64,000 nucleotides of DNA from Zizania palustris (taxonomy: Eukaryota > Streptophyta > Magnoliopsida > Poales > Poaceae). The stretch spans positions 8,438,342-8,502,341 of the forward strand of contig JAAALK010000289.1 in assembly GCA_019279435.1 (NCBI GenBank), written 5' to 3'. Position 1 is the first letter of the stretch. Every line of letters begins with the position of its first letter. Position numbers and translations under genes: made by a program. A model generated the notes under the pieces. The model was not told where the DNA came from and did not search any database. It saw only the letters and a program-made list of their open reading frames with translations. Of the stretch, positions 52,559 through 63,361 are shown piece by piece.

Positions 52559-53680
52559 ATCTCCCCCTTGTTGAGTACATTGACAATCAAATTCAATTTC
52601 AATAAAATTTGAAAATTTTTAGCACACAAGTGACAATAAAAACTCAGAAAAGAGCCAAAACATGTCACTTGATAAATGTATTTCTATGGACTTGAGTCAT
52701 GAAAAGTCATTAGGCAATAATTCCTCCTTTTGGCAGCAAAAGTTTTCTCCCCCTTTGAGTTTTCAACACTTGTTCTCCCCCTTAGGTAGGCAAACCAGGC
52801 ATTTTTCTCCCCCTTTGGCAATGCAAGAATCAAGGAGCAAGAGAAGATGCAAGGCTTCGAGATGATGAAAAGTGTGACAGCATAAGATGCAAGAATATGC
52901 CAAATCATAATGTTAGGCTCAGATGCTCAACTCAAGTTAATATATTCCAAGTTCAATGTTTGATGCATGAGTTTTTAAATTATTGAAAAATAAAAACATC
53001 ACTACTTAGACTAGTCATCTAGACATGTGAAAACGAGAACTGCAAAGGCTAAACAATTTCTACCTAGGAAAGCAAGTCCAATATTCATGGTGCATTTAGC
53101 AAGCTTGATTAACACGTGATTCAGACTTTGCAATTCTTTTATATTGCCAGGGGTTATTTGCTTGTCTACCTTATACTTTCCAATCAAGCCAAGCCTAGGT
53201 CAAGAATGACCACTAGAAGCTTAAGGCAGTGATTTTAGCAGACACTAAGTTATCCCAGTTCATACCAAAGTGCAATGGTAAGCAATAAGTGTGACAAGCA
53301 AACCCGCTTGGATCTTGTTATTTTTAGCACATAAATCATGTATATTGATTTTTGTTGTGTAACATTTGTTGAATGATTCCATGAATAGCAATTTTATTTT
53401 CAAGTTGCAACTTTGCATCCAAGGTAAAGGATTCTAGCTACCAGGTAGATAAAAGATAGCTAAAGCAATTCTGCACAACACATACTAGACACAAGACTAA
53501 GCAGTGATCAAATTTAGAATTTTGTAAATTAAAGTCATGCTCATTATGAAGTTTGATATATTAACCTAAGATGAACCATCATAATAATGGCAATCATGCG
53601 AATGGCATATAAAAGCAACTGAGTGCATTAACAAATCATCATAATGAAGCCAATGCAACACACATAAAGCATGCTACCCC
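52559..53680 (-). other. 3' noncoding region of copia B
   Basis: Polypurine tract after the LTR, three further GGGGGAG-type tracts (plus-strand CTCCCCC at 52749, 52775 and 52808), and the structured block. No coding signal. Confidence 0.75.
53147..53311 (-). ncRNA. Conserved structured block in 3' region of copia B
   Basis: TTTGCTTGTC 53157-53166 pairs perfectly with GACAAGCAAA 53293-53302. Compared with E, the fifth pair has changed from T-A to C-G. The TACCATTGCACTTTGGTA hairpin is present on the sense strand. Confidence 0.45.
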
Positions 53681-55340
53681 TCAAAAAATGTCGTAAGGAT
53701 GACAAATACCAAGTTCCCCACGCAAATAAGCAAATCGGGATACATCAAGTGGTTTGGTAAAAATATCGGCAAGCTGGTTCTGGGTATCAACATATTGAAG
53801 CTCAATATCACCCTTCTTATTGTGATCTCTAAGAAAATGATATCTCAAATCAATGTGTTTGGTTCTCGAATGCTGAACTGGGTTGTTTGCAGTGCAAATC
53901 GCACAAGTGTTACCAGAAAACAGTGGAAAACTGTTATAATCTAACCCAAAATCCTGCAAAGTGGAAACCATCCACAAAATCTGTTAGCAACAGCTAGCTG
54001 CAGCAACATATTCGGCCTCAGCCGTGGATTGTGCAACGCTAGACTATTTGCGAGAAGACCAACAAATAAGAGAAGTACCCATAAAATGACAAGTACCTGA
54101 GGTACTCTTTCTATAAATTCTACACCCAGCAAAGTCTGCATCTGAATAACCACGAAGACACAAAGAGGAAGATGCAAAATACCAAATGCCAAATTCGAGG
54201 GTATGCTTGAGATACCTGAGAATGCGCTTTACCGCTTGGCGGTTCAAAGCACGTGGCGAAGCCTGAAAACGAATGCACAGACATACCGTGAAGTGTATGT
54301 CTGGTCTCGTAGCAGTCAAGTATACGAGGGATCCGATCATGCTTCGAAACTCCTTCTGATCTATGGATTCTCCATCCTCATCAGGGTCCAATGCTACAGA
54401 TGTAGCCTTTGGAGTGGCGAGGGGCTTTGCATCAGCCATGTCAAATTTCTTGAGCAGGTCCTTGGTGTACTTCTAGTGGATGAAGGTACCTTGTTTGCTT
54501 TGCTTGATTTGCAAACCAAGGAAAAACGTGAGTTCGCCCATCATGGACATTTTGAACTCCCTACTCATGGCATATGCAAACTCGACAACCAAAGCATGAG
54601 AAGAGCTACCAAAGAATTCGTCAACATAAATCTGAACTAGGAGGAAATATTTGCCACGCTTGAGACTGAAAAGGGTTTTATCTACTGAACCCATCAAATA
54701 CCCTCGCTCAAGTAGAAAAGACTTAAGTCTATCATACCAAGCCCGAGAGGCCTGCTTGCGTCCATAAAGAGCCTTATGAAGTTTAAGGATTTTATGAGGA
54801 TATTTGGGGTTTTCAAAACCAGGGGTTGTTTTACATTAACGTCTTTGCCTATGAAGCCATTAAGAAAAGCACTTTTAACATCCATTTGATAAAGTTTGAA
54901 ACCACGGGATGCAGCAAATGCAAGTAAAATTCTAATGACCTCTAGACGAGCAACAGGTGCAAAAGTTTCTGTAAAATCAATCCCTTCTAACTAAGAATAA
55001 CCCTGAGTCACAAGTCTAGCTTTATTTCTAATTATAGATCCATCCTCCCCTTGTTTGTTTTTGAAAATCCATTTAGTTCGAATAAAATGAACATTAGGTA
55101 GAGGATTAACTAAAGTCTAGACTTGGTTTCTCTTAAAATTTTCAAGTTCTTCATGCATGGCATTGATCCAACTAGAATCAGAAAGTGCATGACTCACATC
55201 TATGGGCTCAACAGAAGCAACAAAAGTAGAATCAATGAAATGATCATAAGAATGTGTTACCCTTTGATCAAGCTCACCAATGATATGCTCAGGAGGATGC
55301 ATCCTTTGAATGTGATGAGGAGCCTCGTGGCGGGATGCAG
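53681..55340 (-). pseudogene. Copia B pol: RT and RNase H, broken
   Basis: Pieces: 55302-55117 (integrase-RT linker, HALSDSSWINAMHEELENF), 54885-54694 (MDVKSAFLNGFIGKDV), 54697-54473 (SVDKTLFSLKRGKYF, YVDEFFGS where E has YVDDIIFGG), 54439-54044 (TATRPDIHFTV, GYSDADFAGCR), 53977-53681 (RNase H end, TKHIDLRYHFLRD, ADIFTKPLDVSRF). The second aspartate of the RT YVDD box is lost with three missing bases. Several stops and frame changes; clearly dead. Confidence 0.87.
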
Positions 55341-58300
55341 TGTGGCGCCCCGATTTATCAAAATCGGAACATTATTGAATTTCTATAGAAAAACAATAAT
55401 AACAAGAGGTTCATCATGCGACAACATACATATGACAAGCATTCATGGTACCCAGACTATATTTTTACATAAGAGATTAATAAAAACAATAATAAAAGTA
55501 GAATTTCATGACGAACGCCTTCTTCAAGATCGTTTGCTTGACTAGATCGCTACTCCAGACCATCCTCCTCGTAGTACGCGGCCTCTGAAGTGTTTGTCCA
55601 ACGGGTATGAGTACAAAAAGTACTCAACAAGCCACCGCAAATTCAATAGTAATGCAAGGTAATAACAAAGGAAGGATAATGGCTAAAGTGCAGAAAAGTA
55701 CATTTTTCAATTATTGCATTTAGTGAAGTCAAGTTTAATCATGCGGAATATTAAACATGTACATCATAACACCAACTAACTCGAGGAGTACGTTTTACCT
55801 CCTCGCACAATGGTCCTTACATGTCAAACCAACATGCACATCCATTTCAAAGTAATCTAACTGTGGGATGTCATGCAACCCGCCCTTGACCGTGGGATCG
55901 GCTTTTTGAAAAGATTTATGACTCTGATCAGAGATGTACTACTGTACCCACAAGGCACACACTCATCCCTAACACCAAAGTGTAACGAGATGACCCATAC
56001 CATGGGAACTCGTGCCAAAACCTCAGCATGAAATGCTCCAAGCGATATCCACCCGCTCTAGGTTTCGCCGGCGCGCCGGGCCGCATCCTGACTAACGTCG
56101 CACCCCCTTTTGCGCCACATTGGTACAAGCCACCCGCAGTAGCTGCTTGACCCATCTCCAAATAGTGGCCTCGGTTTGGAACACTCCATACCTTAGTTAG
56201 GACTTACCCATTAGACTTGTGGTTAGTACGGAAGTGTATTGCAACGGATCTCGTAGACCGGTCCTTATAGTGCCCCAGGTGCTACCGACCAATGCCCTAG
56301 CTTGCACCCGGAACCCACCATGCATTCACTCACAACCACAACTCATCACCGATAGAATTCCAAGGATAAGAATAACGGGGATCATATAGTAGAACCATGT
56401 TGCTACGACTCATTTTTATCCTATAGCAATCGTGTCAATACATTGGACACTAGCTAATAATACTAATCATGAGGTGACAAGGAGGTTAGGCGAGATAGCA
56501 TGGCTTGGGTTGCACATCAAGGTCGGGGGATCCTAAATAAATATATTGTAAGGGTTTCATTTGACTAATGCATGTATATCCTATGTGTTTTAGCAAGAGT
56601 TTAATAAAACATGGGTTCAATATGCTCAAAAGATTGGTTTGGTGACTTGCCTTGTTCAGCGAAAGGCGAGGGAGGGACTTCCGGGAAGTATTTTGGCTCC
56701 TCGACGGCGTCGTAATCTTCCCAATATAAATAAAGTAGAATAAATACAACATTTAATTAAACAATATAAAATCACACAACAAGCACATAGGTTTAAATTG
56801 GTTTAATTTAAAGGAAATGAAGTTATAAAGTTTCTGAAATTTATTTTATAAATAATTTTAGAAGGAATTATAATGAAAGGTTGTCCTTTATAAAAAGGGG
56901 TTTAAAATATGAGTAGTCTCATTTTAAGTCTCCTAATAATTTTAAAATGAAAGGTTCATGGACAATTTAGTGGTTTTCAGTATATGAACAGAAAGGAATA
57001 AATATAAACTTTACTGAAGTTTATATATTTGAATTTACATTTTTACCCTAAGGGCATTTGAATACCTATTTAATTAGTCATGAAAAATCCAAAGTAAACA
57101 TATTGTTTTTATTGAACTAATGTGTAGAGAATAAAATTACAAAATTTTTGGAATTGAAATGATAATTTTTGGAGTTCAAATGCGGCAGATATGAATTTTA
57201 CAAGTTTTAAATAGTTTCTGGATTTTTTTTAAAATTTAAATCGCCTCGGGTCCACGGTGAGCCAGGCCCACGGTGAACCCGCGCACTGTGCGCGTGGTCC
57301 GGCCCAATCTGGACTGTTGGATCCAGATCCAACGCGCGAGAGCAAGCTGGGGGAGTTAAGTTATCGCGGATGGCCAGGATTAAAACACTGAACCGGTACG
57401 CGATGGACGCTCTAGATTAAACGTGAGGTTTAAATATAAACGAACGCGCGAGATTAAAACGTAACATTTCGTCCAGATCTGACGGTGCGGATTAGATCGA
57501 GCACGTGGGGTCACAAGCATCGTCTGATCGCGATCGCACGGTCGGGATCAAATCCGACACGGCACGGGTACTCGACCCGTGCCGGTCGTCTTCTCTGGCG
57601 ACGACGAGTGGACCAGAGGCCATGGCGAGCGACGGCGATCGTGCCTAAGGCCTAAAACGGAAAGAGGACACTACAGGGAATACGAGGGTACCTCTGCGGT
57701 GGTCCAGGGACGACGGGGCGTGGCCGGCGATGAACGTAGACGGCGAGGTGGTTTCGGGTCCTTGTCGGCGATCCGCTGGGTTCGGCGTCAACGGAGGGGT
57801 GGCCGAGGTCGGTGACGTCCTTGCGGTCACGATGGTGTGGTTGGCTAGGGCGGGGGTGGTTGCCGGCGACGGTGAGTGGCGACCGGAGTGGGGGCAGTGG
57901 TGTGGTTCTTAAACAAGCGTCTCAGGCGTTTGATTCGGTTCTGGGCTGTGAGAGCGTGGGGGTCGAACACGGCGGAGGCCGGGAGGTTAAATAGGGGCGT
58001 CGGAGGGGCTCGCATGCAAGGAAAGCCGAGGGAGGGCCTTAACTCACCGGTGAGGGCTTGGCCGTGCACGGCGCTGCGTTCCTGGGGGCTAAAACGCGTC
58101 AATTAAAGCGATTAAATGACCGGCGGGCCTCGGGGTGGATTAATCCAATGCCAATTGAATGAGGGAGGGGTCAGCGAGGCGGATCCGAGGTGGGGGTCAT
58201 TGGCCGGCGCAATTTGGGGGCGGAGGCGGGAGGTAGACGACGGACCCGACAGGTGGGCCAAGGTGGTCAGTGGGCGCGAGCGTGCGAGGGTGGCGGGTGA

Positions 58301-58766
58301 TGGGTGGGGTCGGGCCCAGGCGCGAGAGGGGGGGGGGCGGTTGGCGCTGACAGGTGGGGCTGGGGTGTCGGGCGCGTGTGCGAGGGGAGAGGGGCTCACT
58401 GACGGGTGGGGTCGGGCTGTCAGTCCGAGGCGGGCGTGGGTAACGGGCTGGGCCGGCCGGGAGAGAGAGAAAGGGAGGAGGGAGGCCCATTACTGTTTAA
58501 AATCTTTTCTGATTAAAAATAATCACAAAAATTGGTTTAAAATAATAGGGCTACTTCCAAGGTTGATAATAATTTGCAAAAATTATCAAAAATATAGCTT
58601 GGCCTTAGAATCATACACAAAAATTCTCAGCTCCTGGTTTGGCCATTTCATCTATGTTGTAGTTCAAAATGGTAAAGGAGGGTATTAAAGGTATTTCCAA
58701 AATAATAAATTCCAGGAAATTGGGTTAAATAATATTTTTATTACTTTGAAAATTTGGGGTGTTACA
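55341..58766 (-). repeat. 3' LTR of gypsy C (3.43 kb)
   Basis: Plus-strand TGTGGCGCCCCGATTTATCA to TTTGGGGTGTTACA. The sense strand therefore starts TGTAACACCCC and ends GCGCCACA. 57240-58490 is strongly GC- and CpG-rich, while 56750-57230 and 58500-58740 are AT-rich. Near the U5 end an inverted repeat CCGATTT/AAATCGG is present. Open frames inside (for example 58116-58688) are unconvincing GC-rich artefacts. Confidence 0.88.
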
Positions 58767-58768
58767 AA

Positions 58769-58781
58769 CCTATCCCCCTTA
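58769..58781 (-). other. Polypurine tract of gypsy C
   Basis: AAGGGGGATAGGT on the minus strand just before the LTR start. Confidence 0.75.
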
Positions 58782-58797
58782 CAAAGAATCTCATCCT

Positions 58798-59600
58798 CGA
58801 GATTGGAACGCTACTCGAATAGCTCGGGGTATTGGGCTTTCAGTTCGTCTTCCTTTTCCAATGTGGCTTCTTCGGCAGGGTGGTTGTCCCACTGAACCTT
58901 GCAGAAGCGAACTACACGGCTCCTGGTTACCCTTTCTTTGGTTTCCAAGATCTTGGTGGGTTTCTCGATGTAGGTCAAATCTTCTTGGACGTTGAGCTAT
59001 TGGAGATCGGCTTGCTCGGTCGGCACGCGAAGACACTTCTTCAACTGAGAGACATGGAACACATCGTGAACTCCTGCCAGAGATGGAGGCAGTTCAAGCT
59101 GATATGCCACTTCTCCTTGCCGTTGGAGGATCTGAAAAGGTCCGACGTAGCAGGGTGCTAGCTTGCCTCTCATATTGAACCTTTGAGTGCCGCGAAGGGG
59201 AGTGACTCGGAGGTAGACATAATCACCTAACGATCTTGACCTTCTCTTCAGCTTCTCTCAATATGTCTGTCCTAAACAGTTGCGACTCTCCGGTCTGATC
59301 CCAGAGCAACGGCGTTCTGCACTTACGCCCATAAAGTGCTTCGAACGGGGACATTTGTAGGCTGGCTTGATAGCCAGTGTTGTAGGAGAACTCCGCGTAG
59401 GGCAAGTTCTTGTCCCACATTCCGCCAAAATCTAGAGCACAAGCTCTAAGCATATCTTCCAATATCTGGTTGACCCTTTTGGTTTGACTGTCGGTCTGTG
59501 GATGATAGGCGGTGCTAAAGTTCAGTCGGGTGCCAAGTTCCTCTTGAAGGTTCTTCCAAAACTTGGAGGTAAACTGACTCCCACGGTCAGTACGATCTTC
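58798..59600 (-). pseudogene. Gypsy C integrase C-terminus and chromodomain
   Basis: After a frame change near 59590 the integrase core continues to MEDMLRACALDFGGMWDKNLPYAEFSYN and FEALYGRKCRTPL (59462-59223). A stop and loss of some tens of bases lie near 59225. Next come GDYVYLRVTPLRGTQRFN, GPFQILQRQGEVAYQLELP and VFHVSQLKKC. A TAG near 58997 follows, then the chromodomain (EDLTYIEKPTKILETKER, VVRFCKVQWDNHPAEEATLE). The chromodomain is expected to guide integration to heterochromatin. It lacks the usual first aromatic residues, as in group-II chromodomains. Confidence 0.82.
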
Positions 59601-60970
59601 TTAGGAACTCAGTGAAGGCATACGATCCGGGTGATATACAACTCGGCCAACTTGGCGACAGTGTAATTTGTCTTGATGGGGATGAAGTGAGCTACCTTGG
59701 TGAGTCGGTCGATGATCACCCAGATAGAATCATGACCAGCTTGGGTCTGGGGCAGTCCCGTGATGAAGTCCATTCCTATCTCTTCCCACTTCCATTCGGG
59801 GACCTTGAGGGGTTGAAGAAGTCTAGCAGGTCTTTGATGCTCTGCCTTGACTTGCCGGCATGTGTCGCACTTGGCCACATACTCAGCTATTTCGCTCTTC
59901 ATGCTGACCCACCAATATTTTTCCTTCAGATCTTGATACATCTTTGTACTCCCGGGATGAATGGAGTATAGAGTATCATGGGCTTCCTGAAGGATGAGGG
60001 TCTTAAACTCAGACTTGTCGGTCACACATATCCGGTTTCCGAACCAGATGGTACCATGCTCATCCTCGGAGAATCCGGGGGCTTTACCCTTCCGCATGTT
60101 CTGCTGGATCTCCAAGATGTCCGGGTCTTCCTTCTGCTTTTCTCGGATCTGGTCTATTAAAACAGGCCTGGACTCCAAAGCAGCGAGGTACGCTCGGGTG
60201 GTGATCCCTAAATTCAGCCTTTCCATCTCCTTGTATAGCAAAGGAGCCTGGTCTTGAATCATGATGGCATTGCAGTACCCTTTTCGACTAAGGGTGTCTG
60301 CCACCACATTTGCCTTGCCTGGATGATAATGGATGCCCAAGTCGTAATCCTTGATCAATTCCAACCATCTCCTTTGCCTGAGGTTCAGGTCCGGTTGGGT
60401 GAATATGTACTTGAGGCTCTTGTGGTCGGTGAAGACCTCACACCTATTCCCCATAAAGTAATGTCTCCATATTTTCAAGGTGTGAACGATGGCTGCTAAC
60501 TCCAGGTCATGGGTCAGGTAGTTCAGCTCATGCGGTCTCAGCTGTCGGGAGGCGTAGGATATCACCTTCCCATCTTGCATCAAGACACATCCCAAACCTT
60601 GGCGAGAAGCATCGCAGTAGACGTGGAAGTCTTTCCAGATGTCTGGCAGGGTCAGGATTGGGGCTAACACGAGCTTCTTCTTGAGGGTCTAGAAGCTTTC
60701 CTCACAATCTGGGGTCCACTCAAACTTCACTTCTTTTTGCAATAGCCTAGTCATAGGTTTGGCTATCTTCGAAAAATTCTCGATGAACCGGCGGTAGTAT
60801 CCGGCCAATCCGAGAAAACTCCGGATCTCGGTCACAGTCGTGGGCTGCAACCAGTTGGTTACCGCTTCCACGGTGGTTGGGTCCACTACTATTCCTCCAG
60901 CAGATATGACATGACCGAGGAACTTCACCTCAGACGACCAAAATTCGCACTTGCTGTATTTGGCGTACAA
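59601..60970 (-). pseudogene. Gypsy C RT thumb, RNase H and integrase N-terminus
   Basis: 60970-60689: KYSKCEFWSSEVKFLGHVISAGG to FEWTPDCEESF. A TAG follows at 60689-60691, then 60670-59609: RNase H (FHVYCDASRQGLGCVLMQDG, EVFTDHKSLKYIF, ADTLSRKG), the integrase zinc region (HPGSTKMYQDLKEKYWW, CDTCRQVKAEHQ) and the first catalytic acid (GMDFITGLPQ). TGA at 59609. RNase H residues D, E and D are present. The two ends are TAG/TGA stops in the continuing frame. Confidence 0.87.
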
Positions 60971-60973
60971 TTG

Positions 60974-62761
60974 CTACTCCCTTAGCTTTCCGAGGGTCAG
61001 ACGGTGGTGAGTTTCGTGTTCTTCTTTGATCTTGGAGTAGACAAGGATATCGTCGATGAATACCACGATGAACTTATCCAAGAACTCCATGAAAACATTG
61101 TTCATCATGTTCATGAAAAAGGCCGGGGCATTCGTGAGTCCGAACGACATCACAGTGTACTCGTAGAGTCCATAGTGGGAGGTGAAGGCGGTCTTGGGTA
61201 TGTCCTCTTCTGTAATCCTCAATTGGTGATAACCTGACCTGAGGTCAATCTTGGAAAACACTAAGGATCCCTTCAATTGATCGAACAGGTCATCGATCTG
61301 AGGCAATGGGTACTTGTTCTTGATGGTTACATCATTCAAGGCTCTATAGTCCACGCACATCCTCTTAGTCTTGTCCTTTTTCATGGCAAAGATGACCGGT
61401 GCACCCCAGGGTGAGGTACTCGGTTGGATATACCCTTTCTGCTCTAGGTCTTCGATGTTGCTCTTGACCTCGGCTAATTCATTAGCGGCCATCCGGTATG
61501 GTCGCTTGGAGATTGGAGTGGTCCTGGGGACAAGTTCGATTCTGAATTCAATGTCCCGCTTGGGAGGCATTCCTGGTAGGTCCTCTGGGAAGACGTCCAT
61601 AAACTCCTTGACGATGGGCACTTCTTCAAGTGCTAGAGAGTGAAGAGACGCTTCAGAGGGTTTGCGGCTTGTCATATGAAAGGTGACGGCTTTGCCCTCG
61701 AGATTGGTCATGGATACAGACTTGTTGGCACAGTCGATCACTCCCTTGTGCTTCATCAACCAATCCATTCCTAGGATGAGGTCGAGTCTGGTGCACTTTA
61801 TGAGGACTGGCTCGGCCCGGAATAATACTCCTTGGATCTCTATCTTAACCTTAGGACTGTATAAGTGGGCTAAGGTTTTGTTTCCTGGAGTGGCAATCAT
61901 CATGGGGACGGATAGAGGGAGCACGTCCAAGTCGTGGTTCCTCGCAAAATCTTCCGAGATGAAAGAATGTGTCGCTCCAGAGTCAAATAAAATCATAGCT
62001 GGTATGGAATTTGCGGTAAACGTACTGAGCATGACGCGGGCCCGAACCGCCTGGTTGGGTGCCGCGCCTTGGGGCTGCTTGGGGTGAGGACACTGGTACG
62101 AATAGTGCCCTTCCTTCCGGCAGTTGAAGCAAACGATCGATCTCCCTTGGCGATCCTTCAAGATCGGGGCCTTGGCAGCGGGCATCGGCTGAGCGGCCGA
62201 AGCTGGTGGAGCGGGGCGGGGATGCCCAGCGTTGGATCCACTGGCGGCATGAGGCAGCCTGTAGGCGGGCCGAGGATGGTAGGCGAGCGCTGGTGGCGGA
62301 GGAACGAAGCGGGGCCACTGGGAATTCACCTGTTGATGCTTGAAGGCGATCATCTTCCTCTTCTTGAGGTCCAGCTTGTTCTGCTCAGTCTCTTGGATGA
62401 GTGCTTTATTCATCAACCTTTGAAAGTCGACGTAATCGGTGGTGACGAGCTGGATGGACAGCTCATCCTTAAGTCCTCGGAGGAACTTAGCCTGGCAGAG
62501 GGTGTCGGTCCGCACCTCTTCTGGCGCGTAGCGTGCCGGATGGTTGAACTCATGGAGGTACTCCATGACAGCCCGACTGCCCTGCTGCAGGTCGCGGAAC
62601 TCCTGCTGCTTTACCGCTATGACTCCGGCGGGGACGTGGGCGGCGCGAAAGGCGATGGTGAACTCCGCCCATGTCACCACGTGGTCCTCTGGCTGGGACT
62701 CACGGTAGTTGTCCCACCATTCTATGGTGGGACACTGGAGCTGGTGAGTGGCGAAGGCCAC
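60974..62761 (-). pseudogene. Gypsy C gag C-terminus, protease and reverse transcriptase
   Basis: 595 open codons: capsid (LQCPTIEWWDNYRE, QQEFRDLQQGSRAVMEYLHEF, LCQAKFLRGLKDEL), CCHC knuckle (C-FN-C-RKEG-H-YSYQ-C, near 62110), protease DSGATHSFISEDFA (near 61970), RT (MCVDYRALNDVTIKNKYPL, SKIDLRSGYHQL, MSFGLTNAPAFF, catalytic FIDDILVYS near 61050). It ends at TAG 60974-60976 in the same frame as the next segment. The fragment at 1-765 has a glutamine codon at the corresponding place (allowing for its own one-base loss). Confidence 0.9.
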
Positions 62762-63157
62762 TCACTCCCGGTCGGTGCAGGCGAGAAGGTCCAGCTTCTT
62801 CCCTATGGTGCGGAGCCAATCTCCTGCCTCCATGGGGTTGGTGCTGCTAGAGAATATGGGCGGGCGCACGTGCAGAAACTCTGAGAGTTGGGGAGCAGGC
62901 GTGGGTGCTGGTGCACGAGGGGCAGGCTCCCCATTTTGCAGACGATCCAACTGAGCTTGTTGGTGCTGCATCTGAGTGAGGAGGGCGGTGATTAGATGGT
63001 TCTGGTTTTCCATCATCTCGGCCAAGGTGGGATGGTTGGCGGATGGCGACCCAGACTGTCGTGGGCCCGTTGCACCCCAGTTGGGTACAACACCCTCGGG
63101 CACGTCACGGCTTCCTCCTTCTCCATTGTTGGAGCCAGTGTTCTGGTGGTCAGCCAT
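62762..63157 (-). pseudogene. Gypsy C gag N-terminus
   Basis: ATG 63157, 131 residues: a glycine/asparagine-rich start (ADHQNTGSNNGEGGSRD), then LAEMMENQNHLITALLTQMQHQQ, a proline-rich stretch, and the capsid entry FLHVRPPIFSSSTNPMEAGDWLRTI. TGA at 62762-62764 is followed in frame by VAFATHQLQCP, so only this stop separates it from the rest of gag. Confidence 0.85.
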
Positions 63158-63361
63158 CTTCTGAATACATGATGTTATAAGGCAAAAAGATGATGAAACA
63201 ACAATACAATCGAAAATAGCTCATAAGGCTCATGCATACATGTAAACCAAGTGGTAAAAAGGTGTTCATTACAATCAATTTCTTATTCTACCTACAACAC
63301 AAGTTGTTGTAGATAGCACCACATACGAAAATTATTTTATTAAAACAGCGGTAACTAGCGC
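63158..63361 (-). other. Spacer between ORF0 and gag of gypsy C
   Basis: About 200 bp, AT-rich, no coding signal on the sense strand; separates the ORF0 stop (63362) from the gag ATG (63157). Confidence 0.6.

Larger units (their letters stand above)
51269..55340 (-). mobile_element. Copia B: decayed relative of E, cut by gypsy C
   Basis: 3' LTR 51269-52558, polypurine array, structured block and pol pieces back to the linker between integrase and RT. Gypsy C interrupts at 55341, exactly within ...GGCGGGATGCAG, which E has uninterrupted near 44600. Protein identity to E is high but many stops and frame changes are present. The remainder of B lies beyond C, outside the window. Confidence 0.88.

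Noticed and set aside
58116..58688. 190-codon frame in the gypsy C LTR
   Set aside because: GC-rich LTR sequence open in several frames on both strands; no recognisable domain.
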